DNA of 64,000 bases from Ostreococcus mediterraneus (GCA_012295225.1 WMKK01000010.1:496001-560000), one strand, 5' to 3'. Numbered from the stretch's first letter, positions 28,401 through 38,357 are shown. A program made the numbers and translations. Notes: a model not told the origin generated them from the letters alone.

Positions 28401-28421
28401 CGCGTGCATCGAAGACATCAT
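25414..28421 (-). CDS. AK-HSDH: Bifunctional aspartokinase-homoserine dehydrogenase (one intron)
   Basis: Exon 1 is 28255-28421 and exon 2 is 25414-27946, giving about 899 aa. The 308-nt intron has donor GTACGT, branch ACTGAC and acceptor CGTAG. The splice joins WDVH-K to FGGTCVGSAERI, restoring the kinase motif KFGGT, which the intron splits within the Lys codon. Exon 1 (MMSSMHAPMFAARARVG) is a typical plastid transit peptide. The protein has the aspartokinase domain, ACT-type regulatory regions in the middle, then homoserine dehydrogenase (VGLVGPGLVGKTLLRQI, VTPNKKANS, FSGTLSYIFNTLEPG). It catalyses the first and third steps of the aspartate pathway to threonine and methionine in the plastid. 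The family is usually about 900 aa, so it is complete. Confidence 0.93.
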
Positions 28422-28802
28422 GCGGCGCGCAGTGACGTGGGGCTCAGTATTTGGCCTCGTGGGGTGTCGGTCACATGATGGCGACTTTGACGCCGTTCGC
28501 GCGCGCCGAACGGCGAGACAAAATGCAAACAGCGAGGAAAAATACCAACGCGCAGGTGCGCGCGGACGCGGGCGCGAGTTCGATCGCGCATCGAGGTGAG
28601 CTCGGGGCGCTTTTTGAGCGCACTTTTTCACCATTGACGCCAGGCTACGCGGCATTCGCGCGCGCGCGGGCGTCGGCGCGGCGGTAGACGTGGCGGAATC
28701 GGTGCGTGGTGACGTGGTGTGCGTGTGTGTTGTCGTGTTGTTGTGTTGTGGTTGTGTCCGTTGGCGTTGGTACGTGTTGGTGTTGCAAAGGTTGAGTTGA
28801 CG
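28422..28802. other. 381-bp divergent region between AK-HSDH and MATE genes
   Basis: No credible coding frame starting with ATG is seen. Positions 28717-28790 are strikingly GT-rich on the plus strand (runs such as GTGTGTGTTGTCGTGTTG), just before the MATE start. This could be an untranslated leader or promoter stretch of strand-asymmetric composition. A GTG codon at 28719 opens the MATE frame but is not a likely eukaryotic start. Confidence 0.4.
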
Positions 28803-30515
28803 ATGGGCGCGACGGCGGTGGTGATGCGCGCGTCGTGTGGCGTCGGGGCGCGTGAGCGATGCGGTGGCGCGCGCGCGGTGCGTGCGCACTCGCGCGTGGT
28901 GGCGGTGCGCGTGGTGCGGCGCGCGGTGGCGCGCGTGGCGGTCGAGGCGGCGCGAGGTTTCGGCGACGGTCCGCCTACGGCTCGACGGAGGCGGAGGCAG
29001 AGCTCGACAGTCGTACTCGCGCTCGATGGCCCTGACGGCGATGGCGCGAGCAGCATTAGTAGTAATGGTAGTAGTAGCAGCATAAACCCACTCGGGTCGC
29101 AGGCGTTGGCGTATTCGTTACCGCACGTGCGTTGGGCTGAATACGCAACGCTCGCGAGCGCGTTACTCCTTCTCGGCGTGCCGGCGTTATTAAACAGCAT
29201 CAACGAGCCCGTGGTGTCGTTATTGGAGACGTTGCTCGTCTCGCGCGTGGGGACAATCTTAGTCGCCGCGCTCGCGCCCGCATCGGCGTTGTTTGGTTTA
29301 GTCGAAGAGGTTTGTTTCGCGTGTAGCGTCGTCGTGACCACCGTGGTGAGCAAGGCGTGCGCGGCGGCTGAGGAAAACGTGGCATCCGATGGTAAGATGC
29401 GCACCACGGTATCCACGAGCGTGTTTTCGTCGTTTCTCGCGGGCATCGCCCTCGCCACTGGCTTGCAGCTGCTATACGGGCCGATTTGTCAAATCATGCT
29501 CGTCCCCGAAGAAGTGCAAGGATTACTCAGGGCGTACACGGTTTTACGTTGCGTGGGATTACCCTTCTTTGGCGCCGCGAACGCGTTAGAGGGGGTATTT
29601 TTAGGCTCTAAAGACGCTATGACGCCTATGGCTGGATGGTTAATTACGGGTGTCATCACCATCGTGGCGCAACTGGCGCTGATTAAACCAATGTTTGGGA
29701 ACGGGGCGATTTTAGCCGCCGGGGGAGCGCTCACGCTAGGGCAAATGTTTATATTTGTTTTTCTCGGACGCATCGCGATAAAACGCGGATACGTTTCATT
29801 CGAAGCTATTTTTGACGGCACAAAGGGTTTCATCGACGCCAGTCGAACCATTTATCGACGTTTGCGCGAAGAGAACATCGTGAGCGAGTTTAGATGGTTG
29901 TTGATTAACGCCGCGTCTCGAATGGCGACGTACGCGCTCATCACCACTTTGGCCACACAGCTCGGCATGATATCAGCCGCGGCGAACAAGCTCTTATTAG
30001 ACATCTATGTCTTGCTCGGTTTGCTCAGTGAGCCGGTGTTTACCGTGGGTAATATCTTGCTTCCTCGACAGTCGTACAAGAATCCAGAAACGGCGGCGAT
30101 GACGCGAAGGGCGCTGTTCAACATCGCCCTACTCATGGGATGCACGCTCGGCGCCGCAGCGTACTGCTTGTGCGCCAGCCAGATGATCTCTCCCGACCCG
30201 GCAGTGTACGCGGCGACGAACTCACTCAAGCACATCTTCGCGCTGGCGGTTGGCCTGTCCACAACCGCGTACGCGTTGGATGGATGCGTCATCGGCCTCG
30301 GCGGCGCTCGCTTTGTAGGCGGCGTCCAAATGTTCAACACCGCTATTTTCGTCGGATTGCTCAGCGTCATAAAAGCCGTGTTCGGGGCAAACATGTCCCT
30401 CGCACACGTTTGGCAAGCATTAGTCGTATTCCAGCTCTTACGCGTTCTCGAGCACGTCGTCAAATTGTCGTTTGACGAACAACGCATGTTGAGCTCTCGC
30501 TCCTTCGCGCGATGA
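28803..30515 (+). CDS. MATE family multidrug/metabolite transporter, plastid-targeted
   Basis: A 570-aa polytopic membrane protein of the MATE (MatE) family, which exports organic compounds in exchange for H+ or Na+. After an Arg/Ala/Val-rich N-terminus of about 90 residues, likely a plastid transit peptide, come about 12 hydrophobic segments. Typical sequences are LLETLLVSRVGTILVAALAP, LRCVGLPFFGAANALEGVFLG, DAMTPMAGWLITGVI and VGLSTTAYALDGCVIGLG. The overall form resembles the plant EDS5/plastid MATE branch. The substrate cannot be inferred. Serine runs (SSNGSSSS) mark the end of the likely transit region. It diverges from AK-HSDH and is 185 bp before the aldo-keto reductase on the same strand. 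Confidence 0.87.
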   Translation: MGATAVVMRASCGVGARERCGGARAVRAHSRVVAVRVVRRAVARVAVEAARGFGDGPPTARRRRRQSSTVVLALDGPDGDGASSISSNGSSSSINPLGSQALAYSLPHVRWAEYATLASALLLLGVPALLNSINEPVVSLLETLLVSRVGTILVAALAPASALFGLVEEVCFACSVVVTTVVSKACAAAEENVASDGKMRTTVSTSVFSSFLAGIALATGLQLLYGPICQIMLVPEEVQGLLRAYTVLRCVGLPFFGAANALEGVFLGSKDAMTPMAGWLITGVITIVAQLALIKPMFGNGAILAAGGALTLGQMFIFVFLGRIAIKRGYVSFEAIFDGTKGFIDASRTIYRRLREENIVSEFRWLLINAASRMATYALITTLATQLGMISAAANKLLLDIYVLLGLLSEPVFTVGNILLPRQSYKNPETAAMTRRALFNIALLMGCTLGAAAYCLCASQMISPDPAVYAATNSLKHIFALAVGLSTTAYALDGCVIGLGGARFVGGVQMFNTAIFVGLLSVIKAVFGANMSLAHVWQALVVFQLLRVLEHVVKLSFDEQRMLSSRSFAR

Positions 30516-30700
30516 ATGCCGTCGCATCAGCACCGTACGTCATGCGCCACTCGTTTCTACATTATCAACGACAAACACAGAACGAGTTTTGTAACATTAA
30601 TATTTTCATCCATCACTCGGTCGCAACGCGTGAACGACACGAAAGATTATGAACACGCGCGCGCGACCGACGCTGCAGTCTTGGCCTCGCGCCGCTGGAC

Positions 30701-32152
30701 ATGGCAAGCCTGTTCCCCTTACCCGCGCCGACGCATCGTCGCGCATCGACGTTTCACATCCGCGCCTCCGATGGCGTCTCGCGCCGCGCCGTCCATCGCG
30801 GATCCGTCGCCGTCGTCGCTGTGGGAGGCGTCGGCGACGCCTTTGCGCAGCTCTTCAATGCGGCACAAAAACCAACCGCATCTGCAGCGCCTCTGCGCGC
30901 CGCTAGCGCGCGCGGCGACGGCTCGAGCGGCGCCACGAACACCACCGTGCGCGTCGTCAACGGCATGAAGCATAAACGCCTCGGTAACGGCGATATCGTC
31001 GTCAGCGAACTCGGTTTGGGCACTCAACGGTGGGGCGGCGCCGACGCGAACAGCCCCGACGCCGCGACGTGCGAAAAGTTTATGGACTACGCCATTCTCG
31101 AGCGTGGCGTCAGTCTCATCGACACCGCGGAGCAGTACCCGATTCCGAGCGACCGTACGCGTCGCGAAGGGCGGACGGAAGAAATCATAGGGGCATGGAT
31201 GAAGCGAGACAAGGCGAGGCGGGACAAGTGCGTTTTGGCGACAAAGATCACTGGGGGCGCAAACGTGACGCCGAAAAACATCATTCGAGATTTAGAAGGG
31301 TCGTTGATGCGTCTCAAGACGGATTACGTGGATGTGTACAATTTACATTGGCCCGCGCGATACACGCCGCAGTCGAACTGGGGACAGTCGTTGATGTATC
31401 ACGTCGATACCGAGCGGGCGCCGTATTATAAAAATGCGACGTCGTTTGAGGACATTTGCGAAGCGATGGGTAAATTGATCGCGCAAGGGAAGATTCGTGG
31501 CTATGGGTCGTGTAATGACAACGCGTATGGGTTGACGGCGATGTGTTACGCCGCTCGAGCCGTGGGGGCGCCGGAGCCGTGTAATTTACAGGGTGACTTT
31601 TCGCTCATCAATCGACGCGCCGAAGAAAACGGCGTGAGCGAGGCGGCGTCGCCGGTGCACGAAAACGTCGGTTGGATGGGATACAATATTTTAGCCGGTG
31701 GGGTGCTTACTGGCAAGTACATAGACATCCCCGCGGCGGTGGATAACACGAATGATCGCGAGCTCGCGGAGCGTTTGCTCGCAAATCCGCGCGGTCGCAT
31801 GGACGACTATTCTTGGGGCAAGACCCTGTACCGTTACCGCTCGGCGCCCGCGCTTCGCGCCGCCGCGGCGTATAACGATTTAGCCAAAGCGAGCGGCATG
31901 TCACTCGCCGAACTCGCCATTCGTTGGGCGCGTCAACGCTCTATGCTCACCACAGCGCTCATTGGGCACACGTCCATGGAACAGCTCGAGCAAACCATCG
32001 ACTACTTTGACGCCGAGCTCCCACCGCTCGACGCCGATTTGGCGTGGGCCATCGACCGCGTGCACATGCGCAACCGGCTGCCCATATTTTCGAGCGAACG
32101 CGTCGGTCAAGACTGGGACGGTGCGGGCGAAATCGGCGAGCGCATTCCTTGA
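30701..32152 (+). CDS. Aldo-keto reductase (Tas-like), probably plastid
   Basis: A 483-aa NADPH-dependent oxidoreductase with an aldo-keto reductase barrel. The catalytic tetrad is visible: Asp and Tyr in LIDTAEQYP, Lys in VLATKITGG and His in DVYNLHWP. Other family marks are SELGLGTQRWGG, GKIRGYGSCNDNAYGL and NILAGGVLTGKY. The arrangement resembles bacterial Tas and related plant plastid proteins. The first 85 residues (MASLFPLPAPTHRRAS) form a convincing transit peptide. The substrate is unknown. The gene is followed 131 bp later by the desulfurase/lyase gene on the same strand. Confidence 0.9.
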   Translation: MASLFPLPAPTHRRASTFHIRASDGVSRRAVHRGSVAVVAVGGVGDAFAQLFNAAQKPTASAAPLRAASARGDGSSGATNTTVRVVNGMKHKRLGNGDIVVSELGLGTQRWGGADANSPDAATCEKFMDYAILERGVSLIDTAEQYPIPSDRTRREGRTEEIIGAWMKRDKARRDKCVLATKITGGANVTPKNIIRDLEGSLMRLKTDYVDVYNLHWPARYTPQSNWGQSLMYHVDTERAPYYKNATSFEDICEAMGKLIAQGKIRGYGSCNDNAYGLTAMCYAARAVGAPEPCNLQGDFSLINRRAEENGVSEAASPVHENVGWMGYNILAGGVLTGKYIDIPAAVDNTNDRELAERLLANPRGRMDDYSWGKTLYRYRSAPALRAAAAYNDLAKASGMSLAELAIRWARQRSMLTTALIGHTSMEQLEQTIDYFDAELPPLDADLAWAIDRVHMRNRLPIFSSERVGQDWDGAGEIGERIP

Positions 32153-32283
32153 TTCGGCATTCTTATTACCGCAATGGAGTGGTAATACCATTCCAGGGAC
32201 AGACGCGACGAACGCGTCGTTGTAAAAAAGCATCACTTTAAAGCACCGCCTCAAAGTAAACCGCACACCGCGACGGCGAGAGC

Positions 32284-33687
32284 ATGCGCGTTGTCGCTAC
32301 CGCGTCAACGAAAACATCGCCCGCGTACGCTCCTTCGAGTCGCACGCGTCGGTCAAAGTCGACGTCGTCGCTCCCGGCGGTGCCAGGCGTCGGCGCGGTG
32401 ATGAAGTTGTTCAGAAAGAACCCATCGTACCCAGGCATTGGCGAGCCTTTACGCGGCGAAATCTTCGACCGCGGGTGCGTGTACTTGGATTACAACGCCA
32501 CGACGCCGATATGGCCCGAAGTCGCCGCGGAAATGGCGCCGTTTTTGTTTGAGCACTTTGGCAACCCGAGCAGCGGGCACGCGTTCGCGACGCCGTGTCG
32601 CGACGCCGTCGCGCTTGCCCGACGCCGCGTCGCCGCCATGCTCGGCTGTAAAGATGACGAGGTGGTTTTTACGTCGTGTGGGAGCGAAAGCGATAATTTT
32701 GCGATCGATGGCGCGGTTCGAGCGTGGCGGGCGAAACGACGCGGGACGAGCAGCGACGCCAAGCCGAAAGTCGTCGCGACGGCTATCGAGCATCCGGCGG
32801 TGATAGAGCACTTGAAGGCCAAAGCAGCGTTTGGAGAATTGACGTATGAACTCGTGGGGGTTGATGACGAGGGTGTCGTGCGCGTTGAAGACGTCATGCG
32901 AGCGATGGAGGATGAAAACGTGTGTTTGGTGACCGTCATGCAAGCGAATAACGAAACGGGAGCGATTCAACCCATCGCCGCGATTGCAGCCGAGGCTAAA
33001 AAGCGCGGGATATTGATTCACACGGATTCAGCGCAGAGCTGCGGGAAGATTCCAGTCAAAGTGGACGCGTTGAATGTCGATATGGTGACCATCGTCGGGC
33101 ATAAAATCGGCGCGCCAAAGGGCGTGGCGGCGTTGTACATTCGCGAAGGGACCGATTTGGGCGGGGCCAAGCCGTTTTACGGAGGCGGGCAAGAAAGCGG
33201 TCGTCGCGCCGGTACAGAAAATGTGCTTCACATCGTGGGTTTGGGCAAGGCGTGTGAAATTGTGGAACGTGAAATGGACGCGTGTCCCGCGCATCTGAAG
33301 GCGATGCGGGATGATTTACAGAAACGCCTCGTCGACGCGCTCGGTGGTCCCGATGGCTCGGGCGTGCGCATCAATAGCCCCAAGGACGACGCCAAGCGTT
33401 TGCCCAACACGTTAAACATTGGTATCAAGGGTATGTTGGCATCCATTTCTTTGATGGAATTGAGCGGCGCCATGGCGGCTTCGGCCGGCGCGGCGTGTCA
33501 CACGGGCGACGTCGCCGCCGCCGCGGGCGGTGCAGCCACCGTTTCGAGCGTGCTCGAAGCCATGGCCGTACCCATGGAATATGCCGTTGGCACGCTGCGA
33601 TTATCCGTCGGTCGACATACGACGCAAAAAGACGTCGAGATGGGCGCCGCGCTGCTCATAGAAGCGGCGAGACGACAAGTTAAATGA
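32284..33687 (+). CDS. Class V aminotransferase: cysteine desulfurase / selenocysteine lyase
   Basis: A 467-aa PLP enzyme of the NifS family. Seen: VYLDYNATTPIWPEV near the start of the domain, FGNPSSGHAF, FTSCGSESDNFAI, the PLP-lysine motif VGHKIGAPKG, GGGQESGRRAGTEN, and the catalytic Cys loop SAGAACHTG. The C-terminus (VGTLRLSVGRHTTQKDVE) and the GAACH loop are closer to selenocysteine lyase-like and related members than to IscS, whose loop reads SGSACTS. Either sulfur mobilisation or selenium recycling is possible. The first 35 residues are basic and Ser/Thr-rich and could be a transit peptide. The stop is 94 bp from the convergent OTU gene's stop. Confidence 0.85.
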   Translation: MRVVATASTKTSPAYAPSSRTRRSKSTSSLPAVPGVGAVMKLFRKNPSYPGIGEPLRGEIFDRGCVYLDYNATTPIWPEVAAEMAPFLFEHFGNPSSGHAFATPCRDAVALARRRVAAMLGCKDDEVVFTSCGSESDNFAIDGAVRAWRAKRRGTSSDAKPKVVATAIEHPAVIEHLKAKAAFGELTYELVGVDDEGVVRVEDVMRAMEDENVCLVTVMQANNETGAIQPIAAIAAEAKKRGILIHTDSAQSCGKIPVKVDALNVDMVTIVGHKIGAPKGVAALYIREGTDLGGAKPFYGGGQESGRRAGTENVLHIVGLGKACEIVEREMDACPAHLKAMRDDLQKRLVDALGGPDGSGVRINSPKDDAKRLPNTLNIGIKGMLASISLMELSGAMAASAGAACHTGDVAAAAGGAATVSSVLEAMAVPMEYAVGTLRLSVGRHTTQKDVEMGAALLIEAARRQVK

Positions 33688-33781
33688 AACAACACATTGG
33701 CGTGTGTAATTATTGACACAATAGCTAATAGCACCAATCGATGTCAATGCTGGCTGGCACAACACGCTTCTACACAAAAAA

Positions 33782-34681
33782 TCAAATCGCCAGCGCCTCC
33801 ATGTCTCGCTCGATGGACCCCTTTCGCCGATACGGCTTGTTCTTGCCGCCGCTCTTTTTCGTCTTCACCTCAGCCCATCCCCCACCATCGTCGAACGCAT
33901 CGACGTCCACGCCATCTGCGATTGCTTTCTTTCTCGCCTCTTCTTCCTCTTCTAACTCGTCCTCGATCACGCGAACGCACGCCTCGACGTCGTTTCTACA
34001 CGCGCGCAACGTTCGCCGAATGCGGCCGACATCCGCGCACCCGACGCGCTTCACCACCTCTGCCAAATCCGCGTCTCGCAACACCGCCAACGACAGCGGT
34101 CCGCCAGGTTTATCCAGCCGCCCACCGCGCACGCGTACACTGTTGTAATGATCGCTCCCTTCATACGATACGTGGAACAATTTCGCGTCGTCGTCCGCCT
34201 CGTTCGCGCCCGCCACCCACCTCGGCGACCCCGCCTGATGAATACAAATCCCATACCCCAGCACGCTCGTCGCCGCGATGACTTCTAAATGTCCCGCCCA
34301 TTCACCATCGCTCGCCATGCGTGCGACGTAATCATCAAACGACTCGTCGTCCTCGACGAACGGTGCGAACTCCGCTTCGCGCTCGCGCACCGTCGCGACA
34401 ATCTTCTCCCTCAACTCTGCGTGCCTGTGCTCATCGCCGTACTTTTGATCCGCCAACGCGCGAAAGAAACAGTTCCCATCGGCATCCACGGCGTGTCGCG
34501 TCAGCCTCAACGCGTCGAGTTGCGTCATGAGCGTCGTGAGCTCGTCATCCTTGGCGCGGCGGTGATGCTGTTTTCCTTTCCCTCGGCCCTTCGAAGCGCC
34601 CGATTCGCCGTCGCCGTCGCCCGCCTCGCCCTTGTCGCGTCGCCCATCGCCCGCGCCACGTTTCGTTTTGTGCTTCCCCAT
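33782..34681 (-). CDS. OTU-domain cysteine protease (OTUD3-like deubiquitinase)
   Basis: A 299-aa protein with an OTU domain (about residues 50-185). The catalytic triad elements are visible: Asp and Cys in DADGNCFFRALADQ, and His in SYEGSDHYNSV. The arrangement, with a basic Lys/Gly-rich N-terminus (MGKHKTKRGAGD) and a C-terminal UBA-like helix region (VVKRVGCADVGRIRRTLRAC), matches OTUD3. It likely removes ubiquitin chains in cytosol or nucleus. In-frame ATGs exist further upstream, up to 34840, but those would overlap the divergent WD40 gene, and homology starts after MGKHK. So 34681 is chosen, leaving 110 bp between the two ATGs. Confidence 0.88.
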   Translation of the reverse strand: MGKHKTKRGAGDGRRDKGEAGDGDGESGASKGRGKGKQHHRRAKDDELTTLMTQLDALRLTRHAVDADGNCFFRALADQKYGDEHRHAELREKIVATVREREAEFAPFVEDDESFDDYVARMASDGEWAGHLEVIAATSVLGYGICIHQAGSPRWVAGANEADDDAKLFHVSYEGSDHYNSVRVRGGRLDKPGGPLSLAVLRDADLAEVVKRVGCADVGRIRRTLRACRNDVEACVRVIEDELEEEEEARKKAIADGVDVDAFDDGGGWAEVKTKKSGGKNKPYRRKGSIERDMEALAI

Positions 34682-34791
34682 CGCGTCGTCGCGGTCGCGT
34701 CGAGCGCGTCGTCGACGCCGACGCCAAAAGACGTCGACGAGTGCGGCGTTGACAATCGCCATTCGCCGACGCACCGACGCGCACCACCGCC

Positions 34792-35946
34792 ATGCCTCGC
34801 GCGACGCGTCGAAGCGCGACGCCAGACGCCGATGCACCATCCACCGCCGTCGCCGTGCGCTCGCCAGCCGCGAAACGCGCGAAGCGCGGCGCGGACGGCG
34901 GCGAGAAGGATGACGATGTCATCGGCGGCGGCGCGATCGCCCTGCGCAAGACAAAAACCGCGCGCGGTGCGCCGTCGCGAACGTCGTCGCTTCCGGCGCC
35001 AATCATGAAACTCACGGGGCATCGAGCGAGCGTGCATTCGGTGTCGTTTTCGTACGGTGGCGACGTGCTGGCGAGCGCGGGTGGGGATAAAGTGATTGAA
35101 TTGTGGCGCGCGACGTCGGATGCGTCGACGTCGGATGCGGCGTCTTCGTCGTCGTTTGGTGACAACTACGCGGAATTGCACGGGGCGAAGAATGCGATCA
35201 CGCGCGTGACGTTTACTCGAGACGATGAAAACGTCGTGAGCGCGGATGCGGATGGGGTTATTCGCGTGTTCGACGCCGCGGTCGGGACGCAGGTCAAGTC
35301 GTACGTCGGCGCGCGAGGCAAGTGCGCGAATGACGTCGCGTGCGGCGCCGGGGACGTCATCGCGAGCGCGAGCGACGATGGGCGAGTGACGTTGTGGGAT
35401 TTGCGCGTGGCCAAGAGGGCATCGAGGGCGTTTGCGTGTGATGTGCCGACGACGGCGGTGGCGATGTCCAAGGATGGCGGTCGAGTGTTTTCTGGCGGCG
35501 TGGATAACGTCGTGCGTATGTGGGATGCGCGCATGGATGCCGAGGCGGTGTTGACGATGCGCGGGCACAGCGATACGATCACTGGGTTGGCGCTTTCGCC
35601 GTGTGGGGCGTATGTGTTGAGTAACGCTATGGATAATACGTTGAAGATGTGGGATACGCGCGCGTACGTCGAAGGCGAACGCGAGATGAAATCGTTCGTC
35701 GGACACGCGCACAATTATGAAAAAGGATTGCTGCGGTGCGCGTTTAGTTCAGACGGCACACGCGTCGCCGCAGGGTCGGCGGATATGTGTGTGTACGTGT
35801 GGGATGTCGATAAAGGAAAGTTGGCGTACAAGTTGCCGGGACACAAGGGCGCGGTGAACGACGTGGCGTTTCATCCCGTGGAGAATCCGATTCTCGCAAG
35901 CGCGGGCGCGGATGGGGTCATCTTCCTAGGCGAATTAGACCGATAA
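34792..35946 (+). CDS. SNRNP40: U5 snRNP 40-kDa WD40 protein
   Basis: A 384-aa WD40 beta-propeller with seven repeats, the first starting at about residue 70 (LTGHRASVHSVSFS). The segments LSNAMDNTLKMWDTR, HNYEKGLLRCAFS, AAGSADMCVYVWD and KLPGHKGAVNDVAFHP match human SNRNP40 (U5-40K, a PRP8-binding protein) almost motif for motif. It is a component of the U5 snRNP and so of the spliceosome. The 60-residue N-terminus is basic and low in complexity. It diverges from the OTU gene and converges on the ankyrin/RS gene. Confidence 0.92.
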   Translation: MPRATRRSATPDADAPSTAVAVRSPAAKRAKRGADGGEKDDDVIGGGAIALRKTKTARGAPSRTSSLPAPIMKLTGHRASVHSVSFSYGGDVLASAGGDKVIELWRATSDASTSDAASSSSFGDNYAELHGAKNAITRVTFTRDDENVVSADADGVIRVFDAAVGTQVKSYVGARGKCANDVACGAGDVIASASDDGRVTLWDLRVAKRASRAFACDVPTTAVAMSKDGGRVFSGGVDNVVRMWDARMDAEAVLTMRGHSDTITGLALSPCGAYVLSNAMDNTLKMWDTRAYVEGEREMKSFVGHAHNYEKGLLRCAFSSDGTRVAAGSADMCVYVWDVDKGKLAYKLPGHKGAVNDVAFHPVENPILASAGADGVIFLGELDR

Positions 35947-36113
35947 CGTACTCGCGTCTGTTGTTAGAAAACCTAGTAGAACACCGTTGATGTTTAATAA
36001 ATTAAACGAATTCGACGCTCGTCGCTTGTTTGTTTACGGTACATGTCTTACACGCGCGCGCGCTGCTAAATGGTGTTTTCTACCTACTGTGCCTATGTAT
36101 GATATAAGACGAA

Positions 36114-38357
36114 TCACGGCCCATCGCCGTCGACGTCGGAGTCGTCGTTGAACACGCCAGCTTTTCGCCGCGCTGCATCGACGCCTCCCGGGGTGGTTTC
36201 GAGCACGTCCACCTTGGCTGGTTTCCTTCGCGCGCTTCGGCTGGGCGTCGCGCCTTCGCGGCGCGACGGCGTGCGACGCGAGCTTACTCGATCACGACCG
36301 CCATCGCTTCCGAGCGAAGACGCGTCATCAGATGGGTCGCCGAGCGAACGCGCTCGAGAAGACGGACGCGAACGGCGTTCGTCGCTTCGTCGCGAACGCG
36401 AGCGGCGTTCGTCGTAGTCGCGTTCGTCGCGACGACGTCTGTCGTAATCTCTGTCGTAATCTCGATCGCGGTCGTACTCGCGAGTCGAGCGACGATCACG
36501 GTAGTCGCGAGAGCGCGATCGCTCGCGGTCTCGACGCCGACCACCGTCGTACTCGCTTCCTCGTGAACGGCTTCGTGATCGTCGATCCCGCGAGTCCCGA
36601 CGGCGTCGAGGAGGTGAGCGGTAGCCTCGATCATCGTACGCACCGTGATGCATTGGCGGCGGCATTCCTGGATACTGCATGTACATTGGGTGCATGGGCA
36701 TCATCGGTGTGGCGTAGGGCACGGCGTAGGGCATGGGCATCGCGGCGTACGGCTGCGGGGGCGGCGGCCCGTACGCGCCGGGATGTCCGTGCGACGCGGC
36801 GCGCGGAACGCCGAACGAGTCGTACGAAGCATGCGAGCGGTCGTCGCTGTACTCACTCACCGAGCGACTTCGCGCAATGTAGTCTCCAGGCTCACTGTAA
36901 CCTCGACGAGGATCTGATCCACCACTGCGCGTCGACGCCGGAGCGCGCGGAAAGGCGTCTGGCATCGCGCCTGGGCGTTGAGATTCAATCCATCGTTGCA
37001 TTCGCGCCTCGTGCGCGCGCTGCTTCATGTCGGGATTATTCAAAGTCTCACGCGTTTCATTCGGCTCCAAGCCCTCGTAGCAGGATAATCCGTGAATATT
37101 TGTGATTCTATCCGACGCCCCGAGCGAAAGTAAATACTCGCCTAGCGCTTCGTATCCGTATGCGAAACAAAAATGCAACGGCGTGTGCCCGTTATTCGTC
37201 TGCGAATTGATTATCTCCAATTTCGGTGGCGTACGTTTGTAATCTGTCTGTTTCAACACCAACTTTGCCGAACGTCGTTGGTTGTTCTGACACGCGATGT
37301 GCAAGAGCGTCAAGCCGTTGCCGTCTCGCACGCGCGGATCGACGCCTCGAGCAAACAATTTCTGCAGCTCTTTCACGCGCCCATGACGCGAGCGACTGAA
37401 CGCCTCGATTACCATCGGATCGCCTGCGCTCGAACCACCCCAGGAGCTCCCACCGTCGTCATCGTCGGAGAAATCAGACCTGTCGCTCGAACGCTCAGAG
37501 CCCAAGTCTGAAATGTCGCATCGCGTCAGCCGCGCCGAATGCTCCAGCGTCGACGCCAATTTGTCCACGTCATTCGGTTGCAACAGTGGTCTGCGCGTTG
37601 TACTCTTCGATGTGTTCACGAACCCATCGTCGTCGTGGAAGCTAGGCACGCCTAAATTGTTCGCGGCTGCTTTTCCACCGTCGCGCGCGTTCGTCGGCGA
37701 AACGGAAATCATCACGTGTCCATCATTCGGCGCCATTCGCTCAGGTGCTACTAATTCAGGCACAAATGCATGCGCACCCACGCGGTCGGCGCGGGCGCTG
37801 CCGTACATCGTCGTCGTCGTCGCCCGAGCCGCGCCGCCGCCGTCGTCGTCCGAGTCGTCCAAATTGCTCTCCGCGTCGTCGTCCCCGACCGCGCGCAACG
37901 CCGCCACGTCTCCGGCTCCGTGCCCACGCGCCGCCGCGCACGCATTCAACGCACACGCGAGCCCGCGCTCCCACACCGCGCTCTCATCGACGTCATTCGC
38001 CGTGAGCTCGACGACACCGCCGTCGCGCAGCAACAACCGAATCACCGCGCCGCCGCCGAACCGCTCCACGCGCGCCACATCGCGCAATCCTACGCTCTCG
38101 CGCGGCGCAAACTCACGTCCAGCATCCTCCACGCGCCCGTACTCGAGCACCCAATCATCGTCGTTGACGCGCACGAACTGTTTCTTCGCCGCCTCCGCCT
38201 CCGCCTCCGCGCTCGCGTCTCGCGCTCGACGCCGAAACATCATCGTACCCCCGGCGCACGCGCGCCGCATCGCGTACGCGTCACCATCACGCCTCGCGCC
38301 ACTCTCCACGCGCGCCCGCGCGTCGTCGCGCTCGAAAAGCGGGTTCGTGCGCTCCAT
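36114..38357 (-). CDS. Ankyrin-repeat protein with PH-like N-terminus and RS-rich tail
   Basis: A 747-aa protein of unusual layout. The N-terminal 60-150 region (WVLEYGRVEDAG, VERFGGGAVIRLLLRDGG and W-containing helix VWERGLACALNA) resembles a PH domain. About residues 310-420 hold two or three ankyrin repeats (NGLTLLHIACQNNQ, NNGHTPLHFCFAYGYEALGEY). From about 560 the sequence is Arg/Ser/Asp/Tyr-rich with many RS, RD and RDY units, like SR splicing factors, and Pro/Met/Tyr-rich just before. The exact orthologue is unknown to me. The RS tail suggests a nuclear or RNA-linked role; the PH-like part suggests membrane or phosphoinositide binding. Confidence 0.78.
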   Translation of the reverse strand: MERTNPLFERDDARARVESGARRDGDAYAMRRACAGGTMMFRRRARDASAEAEAEAAKKQFVRVNDDDWVLEYGRVEDAGREFAPRESVGLRDVARVERFGGGAVIRLLLRDGGVVELTANDVDESAVWERGLACALNACAAARGHGAGDVAALRAVGDDDAESNLDDSDDDGGGAARATTTTMYGSARADRVGAHAFVPELVAPERMAPNDGHVMISVSPTNARDGGKAAANNLGVPSFHDDDGFVNTSKSTTRRPLLQPNDVDKLASTLEHSARLTRCDISDLGSERSSDRSDFSDDDDGGSSWGGSSAGDPMVIEAFSRSRHGRVKELQKLFARGVDPRVRDGNGLTLLHIACQNNQRRSAKLVLKQTDYKRTPPKLEIINSQTNNGHTPLHFCFAYGYEALGEYLLSLGASDRITNIHGLSCYEGLEPNETRETLNNPDMKQRAHEARMQRWIESQRPGAMPDAFPRAPASTRSGGSDPRRGYSEPGDYIARSRSVSEYSDDRSHASYDSFGVPRAASHGHPGAYGPPPPQPYAAMPMPYAVPYATPMMPMHPMYMQYPGMPPPMHHGAYDDRGYRSPPRRRRDSRDRRSRSRSRGSEYDGGRRRDRERSRSRDYRDRRSTREYDRDRDYDRDYDRRRRDERDYDERRSRSRRSDERRSRPSSRARSLGDPSDDASSLGSDGGRDRVSSRRTPSRREGATPSRSARRKPAKVDVLETTPGGVDAARRKAGVFNDDSDVDGDGP

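Noticed and set aside
27439-28435. Plus-strand frames of 257-262 aa
   Set aside because: Antisense to AK-HSDH exons and intron, low complexity, no homology.
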